A stretch of DNA of 8,870 nucleotides, taken from positions 1-8,870 of the forward strand of contig JAHCKJ010000076.1 of assembly GCA_026125835.1 (NCBI GenBank). Direction: 5' to 3'. A program made the position numbers and the translations under genes. Origin of the DNA: Sphingopyxis sp. (lineage in GTDB: Bacteria; Pseudomonadota; Alphaproteobacteria; Sphingomonadales; Sphingomonadaceae). The notes under the pieces are model-generated. The model searched no databases. It was given only the letters and a program-made list of their open reading frames with translations, and was not told where the DNA came from. Positions 1 to 6,120 of this stretch are shown one piece after another (position 1 is the first letter of the stretch; each line of letters begins with the position of its first letter).

Positions 1-1928
1 CTGGTGTCCATGATCGTGATCAACTGGCGCATCAACCGGTCGGCGGCGCCATTGGCGGCGGTGACGGCGCGGGCCGATGCCTCCTCGATCGCCGTCAACT
101 GCGCCATGATCTCGGTCTTGAACGCAGCATCGATCGCCTCTGTCGCCGTCGCCTGCATCGCTTCGCGAGCCCCGGTGACCAGCTTGTCGAGCGTCTGTCG
201 CGCTTCCTCGGCCGCGGCATCGGCGGTTGCGCGGACTTCGCCCAGCGTCGCGATCATTCGCGCGCCGCCCTGTTCGGAAAATTCGTCGGCCCCGGCGCGC
301 AGTTTCGCGAGCGCAGCCTCGGCGTCGGCGAGCGACTGGTTGATACGACCGACAAGCTCCTGCTGGCTGGTCGCGTGTCCGGCCATTTTCGCTTCATTCG
401 CCTCGAGAGTCGATTGCACGGCGTTGACGTGCGACATTGTCGATTGCGCGACAAGCTCCGACGCTTCGAGCATCGGTCGCATTTGCGCCAGCGTATTCTG
501 GGTCGTTTTGCCGTGCGCGGCCATCCGGTCGAGTGCGAGCGGCAATGTCTCGTCCAGTTCGCGTGTTACCGCATCGAGTGCGATCAGCAACGATTCAGCT
601 TGCGAAATCAGCTGGTGCGACAGGCTGTTGCCGCTTTCCACCTCGGCCATGAATGCGCCAAGCTGGCTCTTGGTATCTTCTATGGCGCGGCCGATCACGC
701 CGGTCCTGGCGCTCACGCTCACATCGATCACTTCCAGCTGCTGGGCGACATCGGCGACATGAGCGGTCACCCGCGCAGCGAGCATGTCACTGGCGTCGGC
801 ATGTTCGGTCAATTGAATGCCAAGGGCATCACCAGCGGCACGCGCGGCGGCGAGTTTTGCTTCCATCTGCGCGCCGGCCTTGTCCACGCCGTCACGAAAG
901 CCCTGCCAGGCCTGGTCGACCCGGCTTGTCATCGCGGAGAGAGTGGAATCCAGATCTGCGCGGATGGCCGCCCCTGCATCGGTCATTTGGGCCAGCGCCG
1001 CGCCATGGGCGTCGGTCACCGCCGACGATGCCGAGACCAAGCCCTCCTCGGTCGCGCGGCTTTGCTCCTGCAACGCCACCACCGCTTCCAGCAGGCTGGC
1101 GGTCGCTGCTTCTCCGGTCCGGCTGGTCGCTGCCGCCGCTTCGCCCAGCGCGGCTAGCTTTGCCTCCAGGTTGGCGCCCTGCTGATGGGCGACCAGGCCG
1201 GCCTCGCGGAAATTGACCGCCAGCCGCTGCGCGACATCGTCGATCCGCGGCAAGCCGGCGAGCAGGCCGTCCATCCGTTGGAGTGCCACGTCGCCCGATC
1301 GCGCGAGCTGGTCGTGCGCGTTTGCAATCACCGACGCGTTGCTGGCGAGCTTGTCGCTGCTTTCGTTCAGGCGCAGGACGGTGTCGAGGCCAAGTTGCTG
1401 GACCAGCTTCGCCTGTTCGCCAAGCTGGCGCCGGGCGTCGGCAAGATGCAACCCCAACGAGTGCATCGACTGGTTGAGCGCCAGATTTTCGGCCCGCAGC
1501 GCACCCGCGATGCGCGCAAACCGCGCCTGTTCGGACCGGCTCGACCGCAACAGGAGCATCCACATTATCGCAATCAGCGTCAGAGGCATGGCGATTGTCG
1601 CGACGATGGTCGGAAACTCGGCAACCGCAGGGCTGCGCGCGAAACCTTGGGTGGCGATCGCCAGCGCAAAAACGGTCCAGCCAAGTGCCGTGAGCACCAG
1701 AAGGGTCGGGATAAACCGGTCGCGCCAGGCGGAAACCGGCGGTGTATCGGCCGCGTCGTCCTGTGCCAGCAACGGCGACATATCGAGCCAGTCGCGGTCG
1801 CTGGCAGGTTCGGTGTCGACGCTGCGCGCGGCCTCGGGCGTCGGGGCGTCGCTCGCGCTACCGGCCTCGGTTTCCGGGTTTGCCGCGGAATCCCGCCACA
1901 AACCGACGATTTTCTTGTCCCCCGTCAT
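1..1928 (-). CDS. Membrane-anchored long coiled-coil protein, TipN-like layout (3' end cut off)
   Basis: At least 642 residues; the reading frame stays open to the window edge, so the C terminus is missing. The start is the ATG at 1926-1928, since an in-frame TAA lies four codons upstream (1938-1940). Residues 1-70 are acidic and probably cytoplasmic. Two hydrophobic helices follow, about 72-93 (FIPTLLVLTALGWTVFALAI) and 106-127 (ending IAIMWMLLL), joined by a short loop. Everything after residue about 128 is Ala/Gln/Glu/Leu-rich helix with few prolines, typical of coiled-coil or methyl-accepting-protein-like rods, presumably cytoplasmic. I do not recognise a catalytic domain. Two N-terminal membrane helices plus a long coiled coil is the architecture of Caulobacter TipN, a pole-marking protein, but that is only a layout match; a structural coiled-coil protein of another kind is equally possible. 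It is divergent from an Hpt-like gene. The ribosome site is weak (GGCGGG directly before the ATG). The gene is certain, the role is not. Confidence 0.88.
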   Translation of the reverse strand, partial: MTGDKKIVGLWRDSAANPETEAGSASDAPTPEAARSVDTEPASDRDWLDMSPLLAQDDAADTPPVSAWRDRFIPTLLVLTALGWTVFALAIATQGFARSPAVAEFPTIVATIAMPLTLIAIMWMLLLRSSRSEQARFARIAGALRAENLALNQSMHSLGLHLADARRQLGEQAKLVQQLGLDTVLRLNESSDKLASNASVIANAHDQLARSGDVALQRMDGLLAGLPRIDDVAQRLAVNFREAGLVAHQQGANLEAKLAALGEAAAATSRTGEAATASLLEAVVALQEQSRATEEGLVSASSAVTDAHGAALAQMTDAGAAIRADLDSTLSAMTSRVDQAWQGFRDGVDKAGAQMEAKLAAARAAGDALGIQLTEHADASDMLAARVTAHVADVAQQLEVIDVSVSARTGVIGRAIEDTKSQLGAFMAEVESGNSLSHQLISQAESLLIALDAVTRELDETLPLALDRMAAHGKTTQNTLAQMRPMLEASELVAQSTMSHVNAVQSTLEANEAKMAGHATSQQELVGRINQSLADAEAALAKLRAGADEFSEQGGARMIATLGEVRATADAAAEEARQTLDKLVTGAREAMQATATEAIDAAFKTEIMAQLTAIEEASARAVTAANGAADRLMRQLITIMDT

Positions 1929-1996
1929 CCCGCCATCTTAGCATCAAATGGCCGTCTTGAAACGGAAACTTAACTACAAGCTGGCAAGGTTGTGGA
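1929..1996. promoter_or_regulatory. Divergent intergenic region between coiled-coil gene and Hpt-like gene
   Basis: These 68 bases separate two divergent start codons, so both promoters should lie here or overlap the 5' ends of the genes. The centre (about 1955-1980) is clearly richer in A/T than the flanking coding sequence. AAGG at 1986-1989, seven bases before the plus-strand ATG, is a plausible ribosome site. I cannot place confident -35/-10 boxes. A small inverted repeat, CCGT-CTTGAA-ACGG, lies near 1952-1966 and could be a regulator site or chance. Confidence 0.4.
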
Positions 1997-2293
1997 ATGT
2001 CGTTCGATAGCGGCCCCCTCGATCGGTATCTCAGCGCGGCGGTCGGCGACGATGCCGCGATGGCGCTCGATCTGCGCAGCGCCTTTACCGGCAGTGCCCG
2101 CGACCTCGCCGATCTGATGCGGCGGGCGCGTTGCGATGCCAATTGGGAGGTCGCGGCGCTGCGTCTCAAGGGACTCGCCGCAACATTCGGCATCGTTGCG
2201 CTGATCGAACTCGCCGAACAGGCCATTGCCGGTGCGCCCGGCGATCCGCTTGTCCTGCGCCGGATCAACGAGGCGATTGACGGCATCGCCTGA
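1997..2293 (+). CDS. Hpt-like four-helix protein lacking the phospho-histidine
   Basis: 98 residues, starting at ATG 1997 with AAGG seven bases upstream. The segment WEVAALRLKGLAATFG (residues 50-65) matches the Hpt signature, normally AHxLKGxxxxxG, followed by an amphipathic helix (IVALIELAEQAIAGA) as in histidine phosphotransfer domains. True Hpt proteins carry a phosphoryl group on the His of HxLKG between a kinase and a response regulator. Here that position is Leu55 (codon CTG at 2159-2161), while the Leu-Lys-Gly that follows is kept. The size, the lysine-glycine pair and the all-helical composition support an Hpt fold. The missing histidine means it cannot relay phosphate in the usual way; it may be a binding decoy or scaffold for a response regulator or kinase. 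No other His is present in the protein. The gene is divergent from the coiled-coil gene, which may share its regulation. Confidence 0.8.
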   Translation: MSFDSGPLDRYLSAAVGDDAAMALDLRSAFTGSARDLADLMRRARCDANWEVAALRLKGLAATFGIVALIELAEQAIAGAPGDPLVLRRINEAIDGIA

Positions 2294-2359
2294 CCCTGCG
2301 CCCGGGTTCAATTGCGGTTCAGCCGCCTTCCTCCACAGCAAATATCGACATACGCTGTC

Positions 2360-2401
2360 TTGCCTTGGCAACGCTGCGGGTTTAGCCGCGTTATGAACGC
2401 G
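2360..2401. promoter_or_regulatory. Two palindromes upstream of the TPR gene
   Basis: The 159-base gap 2294-2452 between the Hpt-like gene and the TPR gene holds two perfect inverted repeats: TTGCC-TT-GGCAA at 2360-2371 and CGCGTT-ATG-AACGCG at 2387-2401. The first is a plausible dimeric regulator site; the second could be an operator or a small hairpin in the 5' leader. No convincing sigma-70 promoter could be placed, though a promoter for the TPR gene should be here. I see no open reading frame with coding character in the gap. Confidence 0.35.
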
Positions 2402-2440
2402 CGCGGCGCCCCGTTGCTATGGGCGAGCTGCCGAATTCTG

Positions 2441-2446
2441 AGGAGA
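2441..2446 (+). promoter_or_regulatory. Ribosome binding site that fixes the TPR gene start
   Basis: AGGAGA lies six bases before ATG 2453. The reading frame stays open upstream to an ATG at 2312, but that upstream part has no ribosome site and no signal peptide, whereas translation from 2453 begins directly with a classical signal sequence. This decides the start. Confidence 0.85.
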
Positions 2447-2452
2447 GATTTC

Positions 2453-3727
2453 ATGTTTGACCGTTTCCGCTCGATGCCCGCGACGGCGATGGCCGCGGTA
2501 CTTGGCTGTGCGCTGATGGCCACGGCGACGCCGGCCGCCGCGCAGAAGAAGGAAAAGCCGAAAAAGGAAGAAGCCGCCAAGGGCAAGCAACTGACGGCCA
2601 GCAAGGGCTTTGCACCTGCACTGAAAAAAATGACCGACGCCAAGGCGGCGAACGATGCGGCCGCCCTGCAAGCTGCGCTTGGCGAAGGGCAGGGGACGGC
2701 CTCGACGCCCGACGACAAATATCTCGTCGGTTTCTACCAGCTCCAGCTCGGCATTTTGAACAAGGACCAGACGTTGCAGGCCACCGGTCTGGACGCGATG
2801 ATCGATTCAGGTCTCACTCCGCCGGACAATGTTGGCACCTATAATTTCTATTCGGGCAATTTCGCTTATGGCGCCAAGGATTATACCAAGGCGATCCAGC
2901 GGCTCGAAGCAGCCAAGGCCGCCGGTTCGACCGAATCGGCCCTCGCGCCGATGCTGATGGACAGCTATCTGAACGCCGGGCAGATCGATCAGGGGTGGAC
3001 GATCGCCAAGGCCGGAATCGACGCCGCGCGGGCTGCTGGGACCAAGCCTTCGGAAGAACTTTATGTCCGCCCGGCGCAGGCGTTCCAGAAAGCGAACCGC
3101 ACGAACGAGATGCTCGACGTGCTGACGATGCGCGTGCAGGATTACCCCACGCCCGCGACTTGGCGGAACACGCTTTATATCCTTCTGCAGCAATCGGGCG
3201 GCGACAAGGATATGAATCTTGATGTGCTGCGGCTGATGCGCGCGACGAACGCCATGACCCAGCGCGCCGAGTTCCTGGAATATGCCGGTCTGGCGACCGC
3301 AGCGGGCTACCCGGGCGAGGTCGTGGCGCTGATCAAGCAAGGGCAGAACAGCGGTGTGATCCCGCGCAACGACACCCATTTCGGCGGTATTCTGGAATCG
3401 CAGACCCCGCGTGCCGCGAGCGACGCCGCGGCGGTGGCCGCGGATGCTGCGAAGCCCGCGACGCTCAGCAATCCGCGCGCGGCGCGCGCAACCGCCGACG
3501 CGCTTGTCGGCAGCGGCGATGTCGCCAAAGCGATTCCGCTTTACGAGGCGGCGCTGGCGGCCAGCCCCGGCGATCCGCTGATCCAGTATCGCCTCGGCGT
3601 CGCGCAGGCGCTGGCCGGGCAGACCGATGCTGCCGTCGCGAGCCTTGCCAAGGTTCAGGGCAATCGCCAGCGACTGGCACAGCTGTGGACGGTCCGTGCC
3701 AAGGCAGGGGCGACCCCGGCCAGCTGA
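2453..3727 (+). CDS. Exported TPR-repeat protein
   Basis: 424 residues. Residues 1-30 form a signal peptide: basic start (MFDRFR), hydrophobic core and an Ala-X-Ala type site, with cleavage predicted after Ala30 before Gln31. A VLGC sequence at 16-19 resembles a lipobox, but a hydrophobic stretch follows it, so signal peptidase I is more likely. After cleavage comes a short Lys/Glu-rich linker (31-45), then an all-helical protein. TPR-like helix pairs are visible around 130-160 (NFAYGAKDYTKAIQRLEAAK) and 348-400 (DVAKAIPLYEAALAASPGDP, then a second unit with AQALAGQTDAAVASL). TPR units bind other proteins, so a periplasmic scaffold or assembly factor is likely, but the partner is unknown. The gene ends at TGA 3725-3727 just before a strong terminator and appears monocistronic. 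It is well conserved in style with sphingomonad secreted TPR proteins; no specific name can be given. Confidence 0.9.
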   Translation: MFDRFRSMPATAMAAVLGCALMATATPAAAQKKEKPKKEEAAKGKQLTASKGFAPALKKMTDAKAANDAAALQAALGEGQGTASTPDDKYLVGFYQLQLGILNKDQTLQATGLDAMIDSGLTPPDNVGTYNFYSGNFAYGAKDYTKAIQRLEAAKAAGSTESALAPMLMDSYLNAGQIDQGWTIAKAGIDAARAAGTKPSEELYVRPAQAFQKANRTNEMLDVLTMRVQDYPTPATWRNTLYILLQQSGGDKDMNLDVLRLMRATNAMTQRAEFLEYAGLATAAGYPGEVVALIKQGQNSGVIPRNDTHFGGILESQTPRAASDAAAVAADAAKPATLSNPRAARATADALVGSGDVAKAIPLYEAALAASPGDPLIQYRLGVAQALAGQTDAAVASLAKVQGNRQRLAQLWTVRAKAGATPAS

Positions 3728-3747
3728 TTCGCGACCGCGCGCAAATA

Positions 3748-3787
3748 AAGGGGCGGCGTTCGATCGCGAACGCCGCCCCTTCATTTT
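3748..3787. terminator. Bidirectional intrinsic terminator
   Basis: A perfect 15-bp stem (3748-3762 paired with 3767-3781) with the loop ATCG, very GC-rich in the middle. On the plus strand it runs into TTCATTTT (3780-3787), ending the TPR gene. On the minus strand the far side reads CTTTATTTGC, ending the lrp gene, whose stop is 27 bases away. It therefore serves both convergent genes. Confidence 0.88.
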
Positions 3788-3807
3788 GTGCAGCGCTTCG
3801 TTCGCGG

Positions 3808-4281
3808 TCAGCCTTCGACCGGGATCCCGGCGAGCTGTTTGGCGGTCCGGATCGTCAGCGATGTCTTGACGCTGGTCACATTCGGCGCCGATGTCAGGTG
3901 CGCGGTCAAAAACGACTGAAAACTTTGCAGGTCGCGCGCCACCACCTTCAGCAGAAAATCGATCTCGCCGTTGAGCATGTAACATTCGCGAACCTCGGCA
4001 AGTCCGCCGACATAATCCTCGAATGCCTTGAGATCGGCCTCGGCCTGGCTTCGGAGACTCACCATCGCAAAGACCGTTATGCCATAACCCAGCTTCGCCG
4101 CGTCGAGGTCGGCATGATAGGAACGGATGACGCCGGCCTCCTCGAGCGCCCGGACGCGGCGCAGACACGGCGGTGCCGTCAGTCCGACCATCTGTGCCAG
4201 TTCGACATTGGTCATTCGGCCGTTTTTCTGCAGCTCGGCCAGTATCTGGAGGTCGATCTGATCGAATTTCTGACTCGCCAT
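3808..4281 (-). CDS. Lrp/AsnC family transcriptional regulator
   Basis: 157 residues, the normal length for the family. The N terminus opens with FDQIDLQILAELQKNGRMTN, the standard Lrp/AsnC beginning. The winged helix-turn-helix spans about 8-52: positioning helix NVELAQMVGL (25-34) and recognition helix starting TAPPCLRRVRALEEAG (35-50). A linker leads into the C-terminal RAM (ACT-like) domain, about 68-145, which binds amino acids at the dimer interface; the Y101-D108 segment with Gly-Glu-Ile-Asp is the typical ligand-pocket region. Such proteins form dimers to octamers and control amino-acid metabolism, often repressing themselves. Which amino acid is sensed cannot be told. The start at ATG 4279-4281 fits family alignments, although its ribosome site is weak. 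It is divergent from the histidine-kinase-like gene and convergent with the TPR gene, neither an obvious metabolic target. AT-rich palindromes upstream suggest autoregulation. Confidence 0.95.
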   Translation of the reverse strand: MASQKFDQIDLQILAELQKNGRMTNVELAQMVGLTAPPCLRRVRALEEAGVIRSYHADLDAAKLGYGITVFAMVSLRSQAEADLKAFEDYVGGLAEVRECYMLNGEIDFLLKVVARDLQSFQSFLTAHLTSAPNVTSVKTSLTIRTAKQLAGIPVEG

Positions 4282-4316
4282 CGTTGAAACATCCGCTTTC
4301 CCAAACTGGCGTCACC

Positions 4317-4353
4317 ATAATATTATTTCAGCCGATTGCAATTGTCCCACAAT
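4317..4353. promoter_or_regulatory. Palindrome cluster upstream of lrp, likely operator/promoter
   Basis: Within 37 bases, 36-72 bases upstream of the lrp start, there are several perfect palindromes: ATAATATTAT (4317-4326), ATTGCAAT (4335-4342), CAATTG (4339-4344) and ATTGT-CCC-ACAAT (4341-4353). Lrp-family proteins bind AT-rich imperfect palindromes of about 13-15 bp and commonly repress their own gene. The TAATATTATG stretch read on the minus strand could hold the -10 box of lrp. Operator and promoter roles are inferred from position and symmetry only. Confidence 0.5.
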
Positions 4354-4389
4354 GTGACGTGGCCAGCGAAGCCACTTTCATGACCGGAG

Positions 4390-4464
4390 GATTCACGCTA
4401 GCCGGTAATTATACGGTAACCAACGACAGAGGGTGTGGGGCGGGTTTTGCGTGACTGGTGACTC
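4390..4464 (+). promoter_or_regulatory. Upstream region of the kinase-like gene with two GANTC motifs
   Basis: GATTC at 4390-4394 and GACTC at 4460-4464 flank an AT-rich patch with TATACG (4410-4415), a possible -10 box; no good -35 hexamer sits at the right distance. GANTC is the CcrM methylation target in alphaproteobacteria, and promoters carrying it can be controlled through the cell cycle with GcrA. In a GC-rich genome this 5-base motif is fairly rare, but two sites in 75 bases could still be chance. Confidence 0.35.
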
Positions 4465-4465
4465 G

Positions 4466-6091
4466 ATGATCGCGACCATCCTGCGGCAGGCGCCCGCGGA
4501 TCGCCGCGCCAGCATCGCAGCCTGGCGCCAACTCTCCGATATTCTGGCGCAGCGCGGCAATCAACTATCCGATGAAGATATTCGTCGCAGTTTGCATGCG
4601 CTTGCCGTGTTGCGCCCGCAGGTGCCCGAGTCGGTACGTCGCGATTGTGCGCGGGCGATCGCGGCACACGGCCGCTTTGCACCGCTGGTAGCGCTTTACG
4701 CGAACGATGTGGCACCGGTGTCGGCTGCCATCCTGCAAACGGTGCAATTGTCCGAAGCCGACTGGTTGGCGATGCTCCCGGCAACCAGTGCGACAGCGCG
4801 ATCGCTGCTGGCGGGTCGGCGCGATCTGCCGCAGGCCGTCCATCGCGGCCTGGCCAGCCTGGGCAGTGCGTCGGTTGCCTTGCCGCAACCGAAGACTCAA
4901 GTCGTGGACCAGCAGCAAATCGAAGCGGAGGCTGTTCCCGAAACGGGAAGCAGCCAGATCAGCGAACTCGTCCGCCGGATCGACAAATTCCAGTCGACCC
5001 GCGGGCAACCGGCGCGAACGGGGGCCGATCACACGCCACGTTCGGCCTTTGTGTTTGAAACGGGCGCCGATGGCGTCGTCCACTGGGTGGATGGAATTAC
5101 CCGCGGCGCGGTCATCGGCCTTTCGATCGCCGAGGCCGCGTTCGGCGGCGAACCGGGAATTGACGGGATTTCAGCCGGGGCATTTCGCCAGCGCGCTGAA
5201 ATTCTCAACGCGCGGATGGTGCTGGAAGGGAATGCCGCTGATGCCGGCGAGTGGCGTTTTTCCGCCCTGCCGTGGTTCGATCCTGCAACCGGGCAGTTTC
5301 GCGGCTATCGCGGCAGCGCCCGCCGCCCGCACCGCAACGAACAGCCGTACCGGCGCCCGGACGCCGCCGATTCGGGCGACTCGATCCGCCAGTTGATCCA
5401 CGAACTGCGCAGTCCGCTGAACGCGATATCGGGCTTTGCCCAGATCGTTGCCGGCCAGATGTTCGGTCCGGTCAGCCAAAGCTATCGCCGCATGGCCGAA
5501 ACGATCGTTGCCGACGCGCGGTCGGTACAAACGATCATTGACGACCTGGAAACGGCAGCGCGTGGAAACCGGGGAGTTCTCCCCGACCAAGATATAGCGA
5601 ATGTGGTCGATCTCGCCCATATTGTCGCACAGGTAGAAAGCGATTTGGCCGAGCTATTGCGCGACGAGAGTGTCGACCTCAGCATTTCGCGTATCGGAGG
5701 TCCGTTCGCGGGGCTGGCAAACGATGCCGACGCGCGGCGGATGGTCGGCCGTCTGCTGACCGCGTTGATCGACGTGTCGGAACCCGGTTCAACCCTTGTC
5801 GGTCAACTTGTGACCGAAATGCCGCACGACGATATGCTGCAACTGCGGATCGTCCGTCCGGCGGCAATCCGCTTCGCAACCGCCGCCGAGCTGCTCGATC
5901 CAGGCTTCAGTCCCGAGGGGGAGGCGCCGAGCGCGACCGTTCTCAGCCTCGGCTTTTCGCTGCGGCTGGTGGACAGCCTTGCTCGGGCTGTCGGCGGGCG
6001 TCTCGACATTGGCCATAACGCCTTGACCTTGCACTTGCGCTCGGCCACCTCGAAGAGCGAAGCCGAACGGGAAGTTCAACAGGGCGAATAG
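4466..6091 (+). CDS. Histidine-kinase-like protein: DUF2336-like region, PAS, DHp, degenerate ATPase domain
   Basis: 541 residues from ATG 4466. In-frame GTG codons at 4433 and 4451 are alternative starts; none has a strong ribosome site (GGTGA at 4457-4461 favours the ATG). There is no membrane segment, so it is cytoplasmic. Residues 1-133 are helical; the part from about 60 (VAPVSAAILQTVQLSEADWL, then AGRRDLPQAVHRGL) resembles DUF2336 helical repeats. Residues about 193-286 look like a PAS domain, ending in GQFRGYRGSARR. The dimerisation/phospho-acceptor domain (305-370) has an intact HELRSPLN box with His312. The ATP-binding domain (about 380-528) is eroded: the N-box Asn is replaced (LLTALIDVS, Ala433), no DxGxG is seen, and only part of the G2 region (SLGFSLRLVD, 494-503) and the final GGRLDI remain. 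It probably has weak or no kinase activity and may act as a phosphatase, phosphotransferase or regulated scaffold. Twenty-nine bases separate it from the deacetylase gene, suggesting one transcript. No response regulator is adjacent. Confidence 0.9.
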   Translation: MIATILRQAPADRRASIAAWRQLSDILAQRGNQLSDEDIRRSLHALAVLRPQVPESVRRDCARAIAAHGRFAPLVALYANDVAPVSAAILQTVQLSEADWLAMLPATSATARSLLAGRRDLPQAVHRGLASLGSASVALPQPKTQVVDQQQIEAEAVPETGSSQISELVRRIDKFQSTRGQPARTGADHTPRSAFVFETGADGVVHWVDGITRGAVIGLSIAEAAFGGEPGIDGISAGAFRQRAEILNARMVLEGNAADAGEWRFSALPWFDPATGQFRGYRGSARRPHRNEQPYRRPDAADSGDSIRQLIHELRSPLNAISGFAQIVAGQMFGPVSQSYRRMAETIVADARSVQTIIDDLETAARGNRGVLPDQDIANVVDLAHIVAQVESDLAELLRDESVDLSISRIGGPFAGLANDADARRMVGRLLTALIDVSEPGSTLVGQLVTEMPHDDMLQLRIVRPAAIRFATAAELLDPGFSPEGEAPSATVLSLGFSLRLVDSLARAVGGRLDIGHNALTLHLRSATSKSEAEREVQQGE

Positions 6092-6120
6092 CCCGGTCGG
6101 CTGCGGCGAAGGGGGGCTTT

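Noticed and set aside
4..1973. Several long plus-strand open frames (for example 4-762, 375-1157, 1185-1973)
   Set aside because: They lie antisense to the membrane coiled-coil gene, have biased Ser/Arg/Ala-rich translations with no domain, and are explained by the high GC content of the third codon position.
2312..2452. N-terminal extension of the TPR gene to the upstream ATG
   Set aside because: There is no ribosome site at 2312; the extension contains the palindromes, and the signal peptide begins only at 2453.
2509..2515. Lipobox (VLGC) in the TPR protein signal peptide
   Set aside because: The cysteine at residue 19 sits inside the hydrophobic core and a better Ala-X-Ala site follows at residue 30, so a lipoprotein is unlikely.
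2807..4318. A 503-codon minus-strand open frame
   Set aside because: It overlaps the TPR gene and the lrp gene in other frames. Its translation is Arg/Gly-rich without any recognisable domain, and it would run through the strong bidirectional terminator.
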